From: Microbacterium sp. MYb66
GTDB lineage: Bacteria; Actinomycetota; Actinomycetes; Actinomycetales; Microbacteriaceae
DNA: 64,000 nt
Assembly: GCF_002979435.1 (NCBI RefSeq)
Contig: NZ_PCOV01000006.1
Span: 1 to 64,000, forward strand
Direction of reading: 5' to 3'
Shown here: piece by piece, positions 37,278 through 48,051 of the stretch
How positions within the stretch are numbered: position 1 is the stretch's first letter
Layout of the letters: each line of letters opens with the position of its first letter
Position numbers and translations under genes: made by a program
Notes under the pieces: generated by a model
The model's database searches: none
The model's input: only the letters and a program-made list of their open reading frames with translations
What the model was told of the DNA's origin: nothing

Positions 37278-37283
37278 TATGAT
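37278..37283 (+). promoter_or_regulatory. Leaderless promoter -10 (TATGAT) of the P-loop kinase gene
   Basis: TATGAT is followed by six bases and the ATG at 37290. This fixes the start at MLSADDPV rather than at an upstream start at 37245. Confidence 0.65.
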
Positions 37284-37289
37284 CTTCGG

Positions 37290-37901
37290 ATGCTCTCCGC
37301 CGATGACCCCGTGCCGTTCCGGCCGGAGCGCGTCCTGGTAGCGGGTGTCACCGGATCGGGGAAGACGACGCTGTCCGGTCGCATCGCGGAGATGTGGGGA
37401 CTGCGCCAGGTCGAGATCGACGGCCTGTTCCACGGAGCGGACTGGATCCCGCGGCCCCAGTTCCTCGACGACGTCCGAACGTTCGCCGCCGAAGACCGGT
37501 GGGTCACCGAGTGGCAGTACACGAGCAAGGGCACCGACGAGTTCCTCACCCCGCGAGCACAGCTCGCCGTCTGGCTCGACTATCCGTACCGCGTGGTGCG
37601 GACGAGGCTGCTGCGCCGCACGGTGAGCCGCAGCCTCCTGCGGACGCGGATGTGGAACGACAACGTCGAGAAGCCGATCTGGAAGATGTTCCAGGCAGAC
37701 CCCGAGGAGAACATCCTCGCGTGGCAGACGAAGACCCTGGGGCACTGGGCGGAGCGCATGCCGGGTTATGTCGCACGGTTTCCGCATCTGACGATCGTCC
37801 GGCTGCAGCACCCGCGCGAAACGGAGCGGTGGCTGCGGACTCAGGCCGGCGCGTCGGGGACGTCAACCGCTCCGCCGAAGCGACGGTCGCGCGACAGGTA
37901 G
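37290..37901 (+). CDS. P-loop NTPase, adenylate-kinase-like / FlaR-like
   Basis: The 203-residue product has Walker [11 protein letters not shown] (K25), a lid-like middle region ([16 protein letters not shown]) and [19 protein letters not shown]. This pattern is seen in AAA proteins annotated as adenylate kinase or topology modulation protein; the substrate is unknown. The last 61 bases overlap the 3' end of uppS on the other strand, so the C-terminal tail [11 protein letters not shown] shares DNA with UppS. Confidence 0.78.
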   Translation: MLSADDPVPFRPERVLVAGVTGSGKTTLSGRIAEMWGLRQVEIDGLFHGADWIPRPQFLDDVRTFAAEDRWVTEWQYTSKGTDEFLTPRAQLAVWLDYPYRVVRTRLLRRTVSRSLLRTRMWNDNVEKPIWKMFQADPEENILAWQTKTLGHWAERMPGYVARFPHLTIVRLQHPRETERWLRTQAGASGTSTAPPKRRSRDR

Positions 37902-38644
37902 ATGCTGATCGCCCGCCACAGCTCCTCACGGGAGAAGTCCGGCCAGAGCGTATCGAGGAAGACCATTTCGGCGTAGGCCGACTCCCAGAGCAGGAAATTC
38001 GACGTGCGCTGCTCTCCGGAGCTGCGCAGGAACAGGTCGACGTCGGGCATGTCGGGCACGTACAGGTTCCGGCGGATCATCTTCTCGCTGATCGCGCTCG
38101 GCTTCACGCGTCCTGCCGCGACGTCGGCGGCGATGGCCCGCATCGCGTCGACGAGCTCGACCCTGCCCCCGTAGTTCACGCACATCGTGAGGGTGAGCAC
38201 GTCGTTGTCCCGGGTCAACTGCTCCGCGTGCTGCAGCTCCTTGATGACGCTGCCCCACAGGCGCGGCTTGCGGCCGGCCCAGCGGATCCGGACGCCCCAC
38301 TCGTTGAGTTGGTCTCGCCGACGGTGCAGCACATCGCGGTTGTACCCCATGAGGAAGCGCACCTCCTCGGGAGATCGCGCCCAGTTCTCGGTCGAGAACG
38401 CGTACACGGAGAGATGCTTGACGCCGGCCTGGATCGCGCCGGCGACGACGTCGAGCAGCACCTCCTCCCCCGCCTTGTGACCTTCGATGCGGTTGAGTCC
38501 TCGGCGGTTCGCCCACCGCCCGTTGCCGTCCATCACGATCGCGACGTGCTCGGGAACGGCCGGGAACGCGGGCGGCTGCACGCCCGTCCAATCCAACGGG
38601 CGATACGCCACGGCATCCTTGTGCGTATAGGGCTTCGGGCTCAC
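37841..38644 (-). CDS. uppS: Isoprenyl transferase (undecaprenyl diphosphate synthase family)
   Basis: The 267-residue enzyme extends prenyl chains with cis double bonds to make the cell-wall lipid carrier. It has [19 protein letters not shown] with the catalytic Asp near residue 39, [23 protein letters not shown] and [16 protein letters not shown]. The GTG start overlaps the recO stop by four bases. The 3' end overlaps the convergent P-loop gene by 61 bases. Confidence 0.94.
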   Translation of the reverse strand: MSPKPYTHKDAVAYRPLDWTGVQPPAFPAVPEHVAIVMDGNGRWANRRGLNRIEGHKAGEEVLLDVVAGAIQAGVKHLSVYAFSTENWARSPEEVRFLMGYNRDVLHRRRDQLNEWGVRIRWAGRKPRLWGSVIKELQHAEQLTRDNDVLTLTMCVNYGGRVELVDAMRAIAADVAAGRVKPSAISEKMIRRNLYVPDMPDVDLFLRSSGEQRTSNFLLWESAYAEMVFLDTLWPDFSREELWRAISIYLSRDRRFGGAVDVPDAPA

Positions 38645-39384
38645 CGCGGTCGATCTCCTGAGTCGTCGGTCACATGGGCGAGCGAGCGGATGCCGCGCTC
38701 GAGGTGCCACTGGGCGTAGGCCGAGACGAGACCGGACGCGGCCGCGGTGTCGGACTGCGGAGACGCGTCGATGACGTCCCACTCCCCGGCGATGAGAGCA
38801 CGGAGCAGTGTCAGGGTCTTGTCCGCGACGCGCGGGCTTCCGGCCGGAGCGCAGTTCGAGCACACCAGCCCGCCCAGCTGTGCGACGAATCGGGCATGCG
38901 GACCCGGCGTGCCGCAGCGTGCGCATTCGTCGAGCGACGGCGCCCATCCCGACAGCGACATGACACGGAGCAGGTACGAGTCGAGGATGCTGCGCGCGAC
39001 GTGCTCTCCGCGCGACAGCGCGCGCAGTCCGCCCACCAGGAGCAGGTACTGATCGGGGGTGGCCTCGGCGTCGCTCAGCCGGTCGGCCGTCTCGACCATG
39101 GCGTTCGCCGCCGTGAATCGGTCGTAGTGTGCCGCGATGTCGGTGCCGTAGGAGCCCAGCGACTCCGCCTGCTGCACGATGTCGAGGGAGCGGCCCTGGT
39201 AGAGCTGCACGTCGGCGACCATGAAGGGCTCGAGCCTGGCGCCGAACTTCGACGAGGTCCGTCGCACGCCTTTCGCGACCGCGCGGACCTTGCCGTGCCG
39301 CCGGGACAGCATCGTGACGATGCGATCCGCCTCACCGAGTTTGTGAGTGCGCAGGATCACCGCTTCGTCTCGGTAGGTGGGCAC
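38641..39384 (-). CDS. recO: DNA repair protein RecO
   Basis: RecO helps load RecA in the RecF pathway. The 247-residue product has the N-terminal OB fold ([20 protein letters not shown]), a helical middle and a zinc-binding set CARC...CSNC. The GTG start is fixed by GATAAT six bases upstream; upstream in-frame starts would extend into the promoter. It is cotranscribed with uppS. Confidence 0.93.
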   Translation of the reverse strand: MPTYRDEAVILRTHKLGEADRIVTMLSRRHGKVRAVAKGVRRTSSKFGARLEPFMVADVQLYQGRSLDIVQQAESLGSYGTDIAAHYDRFTAANAMVETADRLSDAEATPDQYLLLVGGLRALSRGEHVARSILDSYLLRVMSLSGWAPSLDECARCGTPGPHARFVAQLGGLVCSNCAPAGSPRVADKTLTLLRALIAGEWDVIDASPQSDTAAASGLVSAYAQWHLERGIRSLAHVTDDSGDRPR

Positions 39385-39390
39385 CCCTCG

Positions 39391-39396
39391 ATTATC
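39391..39396 (-). promoter_or_regulatory. Leaderless promoter -10 (GATAAT) of recO
   Basis: On the minus strand GATAAT is followed by CGAGGG and the GTG at 39384. The transcript should begin at the GTG. Confidence 0.6.
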
Positions 39397-39418
39397 CTCT
39401 GTACGGGAGAATGGACGC

Positions 39419-40117
39419 GTGACCGAACCGCTCTTCACCATTCCGCTGTGGGCGGACCTGCTCGGCGTCGGCCTCGGCGGAGTCCAGGGCGCGATGTTCG
39501 CATCGGGGTTCCAGGGCCAGCGGCGGCTGGACTGGCTCGGTGTCGCGATCATCGGCATCATGATCGGCATGGGCGGCGGTCTGATCCGCGACATCCTGCT
39601 CGGGCAGACCCCGGCCACCCTTCAGAACCAGTGGTACCTCGTCACGGCGGCGGGGGCGGCGCTCCTCGGCATGCTACTCGCGGGCCTGTTCACCCGCCTG
39701 AACACGGCGATCGTCGTCCTCGACGCGGTGGTCATCGGCATGTTCGGTGCGTTCGGGACGAGCAAGGCCCTCGCCTTCGGCATCCCCGAGGTGCCGGCCG
39801 TGTTCATCGGCGTCTGCGCAGCTGTCGGCGGCAGCTTGCTCCGCGACATGCTGATGGGGCTGCCGACCGCGATCATGCACGTCGGATCGCTCTATGCCGT
39901 CGCGGCCGGCGCGGGGTGCACGTTCATCGTCATCGCGGTGGCACTGGGCATGCCCCTCACGATCGCCGCCATCGTCGGCATCGCCGTGACGACGGTGATC
40001 CGCATCCTCGCCGTCACGTTCGATGTCTCCCTGCCGGAGCAGCGCCGCATCTACCGACGCAAGGTCGCGGCCGAGACGGGCGCCATCGCGATCGTGAAGC
40101 CCAGCGCGGACATCTGA
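39419..40117 (+). CDS. YicG/TRIC-type seven-helix membrane protein
   Basis: The 232-residue product is made of two similar halves, each with a Gly-rich helix ending in Arg-Asp: [13 protein letters not shown] and [13 protein letters not shown]. This is the pattern of the UPF0126/TRIC family, which includes cation channels and glycine transporters. Ion or substrate is not known. GGGAGA precedes the GTG start, so it is not leaderless. Confidence 0.82.
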   Translation: MTEPLFTIPLWADLLGVGLGGVQGAMFASGFQGQRRLDWLGVAIIGIMIGMGGGLIRDILLGQTPATLQNQWYLVTAAGAALLGMLLAGLFTRLNTAIVVLDAVVIGMFGAFGTSKALAFGIPEVPAVFIGVCAAVGGSLLRDMLMGLPTAIMHVGSLYAVAAGAGCTFIVIAVALGMPLTIAAIVGIAVTTVIRILAVTFDVSLPEQRRIYRRKVAAETGAIAIVKPSADI

Positions 40118-40133
40118 GCCTCTTTCCTGGAGT

Positions 40134-40253
40134 CGACACCTGTTGTCGGAAATCCGGGAGGATTCCGGCAACAGGTGCCGACTCCGTCTCCTGGTCTGGG
40201 CGAAGCTGGCACCCAGTGCCGCTTCAGCCCCGACTTTCCGACGACAGGTGTCA
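40134..40253. repeat. MITE-like palindromic element with 18-base terminal inverted repeats
   Basis: The ends at 40135-40152 and 40235-40252 match in inverted orientation at 17 of 18 bases (GACACCTGTTGTCGGAAA and its near complement). A third, inverted, diverged copy lies at about 40160-40182 and makes a long hairpin with the left end. A smaller inner inverted repeat is TGGCAC...GTGCC near 40206-40220. It sits between convergent genes and has no coding capacity. It may be a REP/MITE family copy. Confidence 0.7.
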
Positions 40254-40270
40254 CGGAGGGGGCCGGAGGG

Positions 40271-42094
<1,824 letters not shown>

Positions 42095-42111
<17 letters not shown>

Positions 42112-42142
42112 AGCTAAGAAGAAGCAGACCGCCGAAAGGCAT
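42095..42142 (-). CDS. leuA leader peptide MPFGGLLLLSCRDES
   Basis: The 15-codon reading frame starts six bases after a TAGCAT -10 box and so is predicted leaderless. It encodes four consecutive Leu (CTG CTT CTT CTT), with CTT rare in this GC-rich DNA. The stop lies in the loop of the following hairpin. The Leu codons are complementary to the leuA ribosome-binding region. Stalling at Leu codons under leucine shortage would free that site. This fits amino-acid-responsive leaders predicted upstream of actinobacterial leuA genes. Confidence 0.75.
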
Positions 42143-42148
42143 GTGGTC

Positions 42149-42154
42149 ATGCTA
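42149..42154 (-). promoter_or_regulatory. -10 box TAGCAT for the leuA leader
   Basis: TAGCAT is followed by GACCAC and the leader-peptide ATG at 42142. A GTGACG stretch about 16 bases upstream may act as -35. Confidence 0.6.
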
Positions 42155-42222
42155 GCAGGGATGCGGCATCCGTCACCGACGGTGATGCTGAGACGATCGC
42201 GCTGCGGATGACACTTCCCGGT

Positions 42223-42867
42223 ATGAGCACTTCGCAGCGTCGCCTGGCCCTCGCCGCGACATCCGCCGTCGGCCTCCTGCTCCTGAGCGCATGCGCGACG
42301 GAGCCGGGAGGCACGGCGGCCCCGTCGAGTACCACCGTCCCCTCGGATCAGCGCATCGAAGACGCGCTCCCGGAGCTGCCGGAAGGGCGGGTGCTCGGGA
42401 CCGGGATGGTGATCGACGTCGCCGGCGATGCGGTGCTCTGCGGACCCATGATCATGGAGTCCTACCCTCCGCAGTGCCACGGTGTGCCGCTCGACGGCTG
42501 GACGTGGGACGGTGTCGACGGCAGCGAGACCAGCGGCGACACGACCTGGGGCACATATGCCGTGTATGCGACGTATGACGGCGACCGCCTGACCGTCACC
42601 GATCCCCCGATCATGCTCGCCCTGTACGACCCGATCGCGCCGGAGGATCCGACCGGCGGCGTCGAGGGGGACACGCCGATCGAGGAGCTCACCCGGATCC
42701 AGGACGATCTCGCCGCCCGCCTCGGTACCGACGCCAGCGTCGGCTCGGGACAGGGCTACGTCTGGCTCACCGTCGTCTGGGATGACGGCACGATCCAGGA
42801 TGCCGCCGACGCGGAGTACGGCGAAGGCGTGGTAATCGTGACCTCGGGGCTGCGCGAGATCGACTAG
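42223..42867 (+). CDS. Exported lipoprotein of unknown function
   Basis: The 214-residue product has a basic N-terminus and signal ending in lipobox LSAC (lipidated C24), then a Thr/Ser/Pro linker. The globular part includes CGPMIMESYPPQCHGVPLDGW, with two Cys that may form a disulfide, and a C-terminal LTVVWDDGTIQ. The ATG at 42223 is preferred over one five codons upstream because it gives a normal signal length. The function is unknown. It converges on the reductase gene. Confidence 0.75.
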   Translation: MSTSQRRLALAATSAVGLLLLSACATEPGGTAAPSSTTVPSDQRIEDALPELPEGRVLGTGMVIDVAGDAVLCGPMIMESYPPQCHGVPLDGWTWDGVDGSETSGDTTWGTYAVYATYDGDRLTVTDPPIMLALYDPIAPEDPTGGVEGDTPIEELTRIQDDLAARLGTDASVGSGQGYVWLTVVWDDGTIQDAADAEYGEGVVIVTSGLREID

Positions 42868-42870
42868 GCG

Positions 42871-43839
42871 TCAGGGAATCAACGCCAGCTTGCCGCCGGG
42901 ATGACCGGTCGCGAGGAAGCGATGCGCCTCGGGCGCCTGGTCGAGGGCGAAAGTGCGCGCCATCGGCACGATGAGGTCGCCGTTCTGCGCCAGTGCGATC
43001 AGTTCACCGCGCACCTCGTCCCGGAACCGGGCGCTCGCCGGCATGGACCCCGCGATCGCCAGGATCCCCTCAGCGTGCGCTCGTCCCAACGCTGCGATCG
43101 TGACGATGCGGCGACGATCGGCGACGAGATCGAGCGACACGTCGACGGCTTCGTCGGTTCCCACCGCATCGAGCGCGGCGGCGATCGGACCCCCGGCGAG
43201 CTCATGGACGCGGTCGGCGAGCCCTGACCCGTACTGCACCGGTATCCCCCCGAAGCGCCGCACTTCGTCGAAGCGCGCCTCGCTCGCCGTGCCGATGATC
43301 CGGATGCCTCGGAGACGAGCCTGTTGGAGCACGCTCACCCCCACCGCGCCCGATGCTCCGTGCAGCAGGACCGTCTCCCCCGGGGCCGCACCGGTGACGG
43401 CGAGCATCTCCGCCGCGGTGGTGCCGACGAGGAGCAGATTCGCGGCCTCCGGATGCGTGAGCGCGGACGGCTTCGCGAACACCTTCTCGGCGGGCACGGT
43501 CACCTCGGTCGCATAGCCGCCCTGTACACGGAAGGCGACGACCTCGTCACCGATCGCCGCGCCGCCGGAGCCGATCCGGGTATCCGGGCCGATGGCCGAG
43601 AGTTCGCCGGAGACCTCGTAGCCGATGGGGACGGGCAGCTCGACACCAGGTCGGGGCGAGGCGACATGCTTCGCATCGGCGGGGTTCACGCCGGCCGCGT
43701 GGACGCGGATCGTCACCTCGCCCGCAGCCGGCGCCGGAACGTCGTGAGTGAGGAACTGCCAGGTCTCGGGTGTACCCCACCTCGGCGCCACCCACTGCTG
43801 CGCTTCGACCTTCGCGCGGGGACGCATCGCCTGCGACAC
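42871..43839 (-). CDS. NADP-dependent medium-chain dehydrogenase/reductase (quinone reductase type)
   Basis: The 322-residue product has the MDR layout without zinc ligands: VHAAGVNPADAKHVAS, PIGYEVSGELSAIG, GDEVVAFRVQGGYATE, and a Rossmann motif LLHGASGAVGVSVLQQA. It should reduce quinones or enones with NADPH. A GTG two bases after the I36-like stop is used; an ATG four codons later is possible. It is the last gene of the sigma-factor unit. Confidence 0.85.
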   Translation of the reverse strand: MSQAMRPRAKVEAQQWVAPRWGTPETWQFLTHDVPAPAAGEVTIRVHAAGVNPADAKHVASPRPGVELPVPIGYEVSGELSAIGPDTRIGSGGAAIGDEVVAFRVQGGYATEVTVPAEKVFAKPSALTHPEAANLLLVGTTAAEMLAVTGAAPGETVLLHGASGAVGVSVLQQARLRGIRIIGTASEARFDEVRRFGGIPVQYGSGLADRVHELAGGPIAAALDAVGTDEAVDVSLDLVADRRRIVTIAALGRAHAEGILAIAGSMPASARFRDEVRGELIALAQNGDLIVPMARTFALDQAPEAHRFLATGHPGGKLALIP

Positions 43840-43841
43840 CC

Positions 43842-44315
43842 TCAGAGGACGCAGCGGATGTTCGTGACGGTGCCGGAGAGGTTGGACCAGCTCCCGGCAT
43901 ACACCGTGCCGAGCACCGTGGTCCCGTTACGCGCCTGGGCGTAACCGGTGGAGCGCGCGTTGGCGGCGGACTTCACCGAGAAACTCGACGGAATCGCCAG
44001 GACGCCGCACGCGGTGAACGTCAGAGCGCTCCCGCTGAGGGAGTACCCGCTGTAGGCGCAGATCCTCGCCGTCGCGCAGTTCTGGACCGCACGCGCCGAG
44101 AATCCGGACGCCGTGGCCACCGTCAGCTCCATGCCGAGCTCGGGCCACACCGCGTGCGTCGAGTCGACGATCACTCCGCCGGGCACCTCTTCGAGCATGG
44201 CAGCGACCTGGGGATCGACCTCTCTGTCTCCCAGGACGGCGGCATTGGCGGGCGCCGACCCGAGCGCGATCACCAGACCGAGCACCGCCGCGGCGAACAC
44301 CGTCATTCGCTTCAT
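43842..44315 (-). CDS. Small secreted protein, peptidase-inhibitor I36-like
   Basis: The 157-residue product has a clear signal peptide (cleavage after about APANA, residue 25). The mature C-terminal part has CATARICAYSGYSLSGSALTFTACG, given by its key piece ICAYSGYSLSG, a Cys-rich beta-gamma-crystallin-like pattern seen in I36 inhibitors, with a last Cys in IRCVL. Four Cys could form two disulfides. The start overlaps the previous stop (ATGA). Inhibitor activity is only suggested by resemblance. Confidence 0.65.
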   Translation of the reverse strand: MKRMTVFAAAVLGLVIALGSAPANAAVLGDREVDPQVAAMLEEVPGGVIVDSTHAVWPELGMELTVATASGFSARAVQNCATARICAYSGYSLSGSALTFTACGVLAIPSSFSVKSAANARSTGYAQARNGTTVLGTVYAGSWSNLSGTVTNIRCVL

Positions 44316-45292
44316 TCGATCGTCTCCTCATCCACATCCCACATCTGGTACGAGATGATCGCACCCGCCGGGAAGATCTCGTCGGCGATGAGCACCGTGC
44401 GTTCGACCCCGACGATCCGTCCGGTGTCGCGTGACACCAGGATCAGGTCGCTCACCGCGCCGTCGGGCGACTGCACACGGACTCCCGCCACTGGGCGCCC
44501 CAGCCGATCGGTGGAGGTTCCCAGAGCGTCGCCGCCGCCCGCCTCCTCCAGCAGAAGCAGCAGCTCCTGGTGCTGCGCGTCCGTCAGCGTCCACTGTCCG
44601 AGGACAGAGGTGAACGCGGTCGCCACGTCGAAGGCCGTCGGATCTTCCGGCATCCCGAACGCGCGCAGGATGGCGACCATCTCCTCGCGCGACTCGCCCG
44701 GCACCGCCGTCCACGGCGTCGCGAAGTCCCCCGGTGCCATCACGAGGTCGGTGACGACCTCGCCGCTGCTGGTCACCTCTGCGGCGTTGCTCGCGGCGGC
44801 ATCGGTCGGATCATAGGGAACGCCCGCGACGATCGTCATCCGCCCTGAGCCGTCGGGTTCCCACGTCAGCGTCGAGAGCTGAGGCACGACCGTGGTCGTC
44901 TTCGCATCGACATCGACCTCGAATCCCCAGGAGGCGGTGCGCACCGTCCGCTGCGGCACGGTCGGGCCCGGAACATCGGCGAGGGTCGCGCTGGCATCGT
45001 CGACGATCTGCGCGACCGTTTTGGAGCCGTCGAAGTCGAGGGGCGAGGGCGTGCCGGCGACCGCGGCGCCCTGCGGGGAGAACACGGCGAACGCCAGGGC
45101 GGTGGAGGCCGCGGCGGCTGTCAGACCCGTGGTCCAGCCGATCGTGCGGGCACGACGTCGCCTCGGCGCGCTGCCCGTGCGGATGATGCGGTCACGGCTC
45201 GCGAGAGCCCGAGCGTCCGGCGGCGCATCACGCGGCGTCGTCGCAGGATCGGCGTCGCTCAGCAGCCGCTCGAGCACGGCGTTCTCAGTCAT
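44312..45292 (-). CDS. CU044_5270-like membrane protein, partner of an ECF sigma factor
   Basis: The product of about 326 residues has a cytoplasmic N-terminal part of about 50 residues (with ALASRDRIIRTG and a basic RRRRAR), one membrane helix near residues 53-72 and a large extracellular domain ending DVDEETIE. The layout resembles anti-sigma factors, but no zinc-binding HxxxCxxC motif is seen. The ATG overlaps the sigma gene stop by eight bases; a GTG one codon upstream is possible. It probably controls or serves the sigma factor. Confidence 0.75.
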   Translation of the reverse strand: MTENAVLERLLSDADPATTPRDAPPDARALASRDRIIRTGSAPRRRRARTIGWTTGLTAAAASTALAFAVFSPQGAAVAGTPSPLDFDGSKTVAQIVDDASATLADVPGPTVPQRTVRTASWGFEVDVDAKTTTVVPQLSTLTWEPDGSGRMTIVAGVPYDPTDAAASNAAEVTSSGEVVTDLVMAPGDFATPWTAVPGESREEMVAILRAFGMPEDPTAFDVATAFTSVLGQWTLTDAQHQELLLLLEEAGGGDALGTSTDRLGRPVAGVRVQSPDGAVSDLILVSRDTGRIVGVERTVLIADEIFPAGAIISYQMWDVDEETIE

Positions 45293-45812
45293 CACCCGAT
45301 ATCAGCCCCTCCAGGCCCAGCTCCGTACGCAGTCGGTCCTGCGCGCGGCCCAGCGTCTTCCGCACCCGGGACTCGGAAGCGCGCAACAACTCCGCGATCT
45401 CCCCCACCGTGAGTCCATCCCAGTACGTGAGCATGATGATACGCCGTTGAGGCCGAGTGAGGACAGCCAAAGCTCGAAGCACTTCGACACGGCTGACGGG
45501 CCCGGGCGCTTCACCGTCGCCGGCGACCCCGACGTGCACGGCATCGAGGGCGCCGTGCGGCGTCGATGCGCGACCAGGACGGGCGCGCAGTCGCCGATCC
45601 GCGGCACGGAACAGCCAGACACGACTCGGCGGGCGTGCCGGCCTGAGCCGTGACCAGGCGAACAGGAAGACCTCCGAGACGATCTCGGTGACTTCCTCCT
45701 CCGCCCCCACGACACCCTCGATATGGTGCCGCACCGCTGCCCAGTGCTCGTCGAACACTCGGGTGAAGACCTCGTTGCGCAGCGGATTCGGGTCTTCGCT
45801 GCGACTGCTCAT
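45285..45812 (-). CDS. ECF-type RNA polymerase sigma factor
   Basis: The 175-residue product has a region 2 domain (FDEHWAAVRHHIEGVVGAEEEVTEIVSEVFLFAW, key part EIVSEVFLFAWSRL) and a region 4 helix-turn-helix (LTVGEIAELLRASESRVRKTLGRAQ). The linker is short, so it is an ECF type. It heads a unit with a membrane partner, a secreted small protein and a reductase. The stimulus is probably extracellular, judging by the partner's outer domain. Confidence 0.88.
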   Translation of the reverse strand: MSSRSEDPNPLRNEVFTRVFDEHWAAVRHHIEGVVGAEEEVTEIVSEVFLFAWSRLRPARPPSRVWLFRAADRRLRARPGRASTPHGALDAVHVGVAGDGEAPGPVSRVEVLRALAVLTRPQRRIIMLTYWDGLTVGEIAELLRASESRVRKTLGRAQDRLRTELGLEGLISGDD

Positions 45813-45866
45813 GTCGCCGGGGTCGGCGGTCTTCCCGCCGCCATCGACGTGGGCCCCGATGCCATC

Positions 45867-46763
45867 TCAGAAGCCGAGTCTGCCGAGCTGCTTCGGGTCG
45901 CGCTGCCATTCCTTCGCGACCTTGACGTGCAGGCCGAGGAACACACGCGTCCCCAGCAGCTGCTCGATGCCGACTCGCGCTCGTGCGCCCACATCGCTGA
46001 GTCGCTTGCCCTTGTGACCGATGATGATCGCCTTCTGACTGTCGCGCTCCACGACGATCGAGGCGTGGACATCGGTCAGGTCGGTGCCCTCGCGCGGCGC
46101 GATGTCGTCGATCACGACCGCGATCGAGTGCGGGAGCTCATCACGCACGCCGTCGAGCGCGGCCTCGCGGATCATCTCGGCGATCCGGTCCTCTTCCGAC
46201 TCGTCGGTCGTGATGCCCTCCGGATACAGCGCGGGCCCCTTCGGCATCAGCATCAGGATCTCGTCGGCGAGAACCTCGAGTTGATCCCGGGTCAGCGCGG
46301 AGAGCGGGATCACGGCATCCCAGTCCTCACGCAGAGCATCGACTTCCAGCAGGCGCTCGGTGATCTCGTCTCGTCCGGCGGCATCGGTCTTCGTCACGAT
46401 CGCGATCTTCTTGGCGCGCGGATATCCGTCGAGGGAGGCGGCGATGCGGCGGTCACCCGGGCCCACCTTCTCGTTCGCGGGGACGCAGAAGCCGATCACG
46501 TCGACGTCGCCCAGCACCTGCTCCACGAGGTTGTTCAGCCGCTCGCCGAGCAGCGTGCGCGGCTTGTGGATGCCGGGGGTGTCGACGATCACGAGCTGCC
46601 CCTCCGGGCGGTTCACGATGCCGCGGATGGCGCGACGCGTCGTCTGCGGCTTCTCGCTGGTGATGGCGATCTTCTCGCCGACGAGGGCGTTCGTCAGCGT
46701 CGACTTGCCGACGTTCGGCCGTCCGACGAATGTCACGAACCCGCTCCGGGTGCTCTCAGTCAT
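45867..46763 (-). CDS. era: GTPase Era
   Basis: Era binds 16S rRNA and helps small-subunit maturation. The 298-residue product has G1 GRPNVGKST (14-22), the switch-I Thr-Thr in PQTTRRAIRG, G3 DTPG, G4 TKTD and the KH domain with IIGHKGKRLSDVGARARVGIE (key part GHKGKRL). The ATG at 46763 follows GGAG by nine bases and overlaps the CNNM stop. It ends the ybeY-CNNM-era run. Confidence 0.96.
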   Translation of the reverse strand: MTESTRSGFVTFVGRPNVGKSTLTNALVGEKIAITSEKPQTTRRAIRGIVNRPEGQLVIVDTPGIHKPRTLLGERLNNLVEQVLGDVDVIGFCVPANEKVGPGDRRIAASLDGYPRAKKIAIVTKTDAAGRDEITERLLEVDALREDWDAVIPLSALTRDQLEVLADEILMLMPKGPALYPEGITTDESEEDRIAEMIREAALDGVRDELPHSIAVVIDDIAPREGTDLTDVHASIVVERDSQKAIIIGHKGKRLSDVGARARVGIEQLLGTRVFLGLHVKVAKEWQRDPKQLGRLGF

Positions 46764-48051
46764 CGCGTCGATCTCCTTCATCCTGCGAAGCGTCAGGTTC
46801 CCCCGCCGCACGTTCCACGAACACGGTCGCGATCCCACGACCTCGACCCCGGGAGGCCCCGCCCGTGAGGACCAGACCATCGACGGTCGCGGTCGCACCG
46901 GGCTGCGGCACCTGCCCGAGCGCTTTGCCGAGCAGACCACCGATCGAGTCGACATCCTCGTCCTCGAGCTCGAGACCGAACAGATCGCCCACATCCTCCA
47001 GCGAGAGCCGTGCGCTCACGCGGTATCGTCCGTGACCGAGATCGACGAATTCAGCGGATACCTGATCGTACTCGTCGGAGATCTCGCCGACGAGTTCCTC
47101 GATCAGGTCCTCCAGAGTCACGAGCCCCGAGATTCCGCCGTGCTCGTCGATCACCAGGCACACGTGCACGGCATCGCGCTTCATCTGCTGGAGGAGGGTC
47201 TCGGCGCGCATCGACTCCGGGACGAACGTCGCCGGACGAGCGATGGGACGGATGGAAGCCGCCCGCCAGGCACTGTCGTCGCGATACGCGAACTGCACGA
47301 GGTCCTTCAGGTACAGCACCCCGACGACGTCATCCGCTTCGTCATCGACGACCGGCATCCGCGACACGCCGCGGTTCAGGAAGAGGGACATCGCCTCATC
47401 GGTGGTCGAGGTCGCATCGACCGTCACCATCTCGGTGCGCGGCACCATCACAGCGCGGACGAACTGGTCGGTGAAGTCGAACACCGAATGGATGAGGTCG
47501 CGGTCGTCCTCTTCGATGAGATCGTTCGATGCGGCCTCGTCGACCATGCTCAGCAGCTGGTCCTCGCTGGCGAACGAGCTGCGCCCCGTCCCCGGCGTCA
47601 CCTTGTTGCCGAGCAGGACGAGCCCCTGGGCGAGCGGGCCGAGGAAGATGCGCAGACCGCGCACGATCGACGCGGTGCCGCGGATCATTCCCTCGGCGTG
47701 CTGGCGCCCGAAGGAGCGCGGACTCGCGCCGACGAGCACGAACGTGATCGCCGTCATCAGGACAGCAGCGGCGAGCATGGCCCACCAGTTGTTGTCGATG
47801 AGGATCGTGAACGCCACCGTCACGAGGACCGCGGCGGTCACCTCCGCCAGCACTCGGATGAACGCCACCGCGTTGACATGCGCGTCGAGGTCGCCCGCGA
47901 TGCGGCCCAGTGCCTTGGCCCGGCGTCCCTCGGTCGCCATGTCGGCGAGGTTCGCCCGAGACGCGACCCCGTAGGCGGCATCGATCGCGGCCATCAGGCC
48001 GCCGAACGCCACCAGCAGGACCGCCGCGATGAGGAGAAGAGTGGCTGTCAT
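46756..48051 (-). CDS. CNNM/CorC-type hemolysin-family membrane protein
   Basis: The 431-residue product has an N-terminal DUF21 region with about four helices, two CBS domains (from MVPRTEMVTVDATSTTDEA to GGISGLVTLEDLIEELVGE) and a C-terminal CorC_HlyC domain (VSARLSLEDVGDLFGLEL). Members transport Mg or Co, or modulate transport. It overlaps ybeY and era by four and eight bases. Confidence 0.9.
   Translation of the reverse strand: MTATLLLIAAVLLVAFGGLMAAIDAAYGVASRANLADMATEGRRAKALGRIAGDLDAHVNAVAFIRVLAEVTAAVLVTVAFTILIDNNWWAMLAAAVLMTAITFVLVGASPRSFGRQHAEGMIRGTASIVRGLRIFLGPLAQGLVLLGNKVTPGTGRSSFASEDQLLSMVDEAASNDLIEEDDRDLIHSVFDFTDQFVRAVMVPRTEMVTVDATSTTDEAMSLFLNRGVSRMPVVDDEADDVVGVLYLKDLVQFAYRDDSAWRAASIRPIARPATFVPESMRAETLLQQMKRDAVHVCLVIDEHGGISGLVTLEDLIEELVGEISDEYDQVSAEFVDLGHGRYRVSARLSLEDVGDLFGLELEDEDVDSIGGLLGKALGQVPQPGATATVDGLVLTGGASRGRGRGIATVFVERAAGEPDASQDEGDRRDD

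Noticed and set aside
39393-39398. TATCCT as a leaderless promoter for the YicG/TRIC gene
   Set aside because: It is about 20 bases from the GTG at 39419, and a GGGAGA ribosome-binding site lies between, so this gene has a short leader rather than none.
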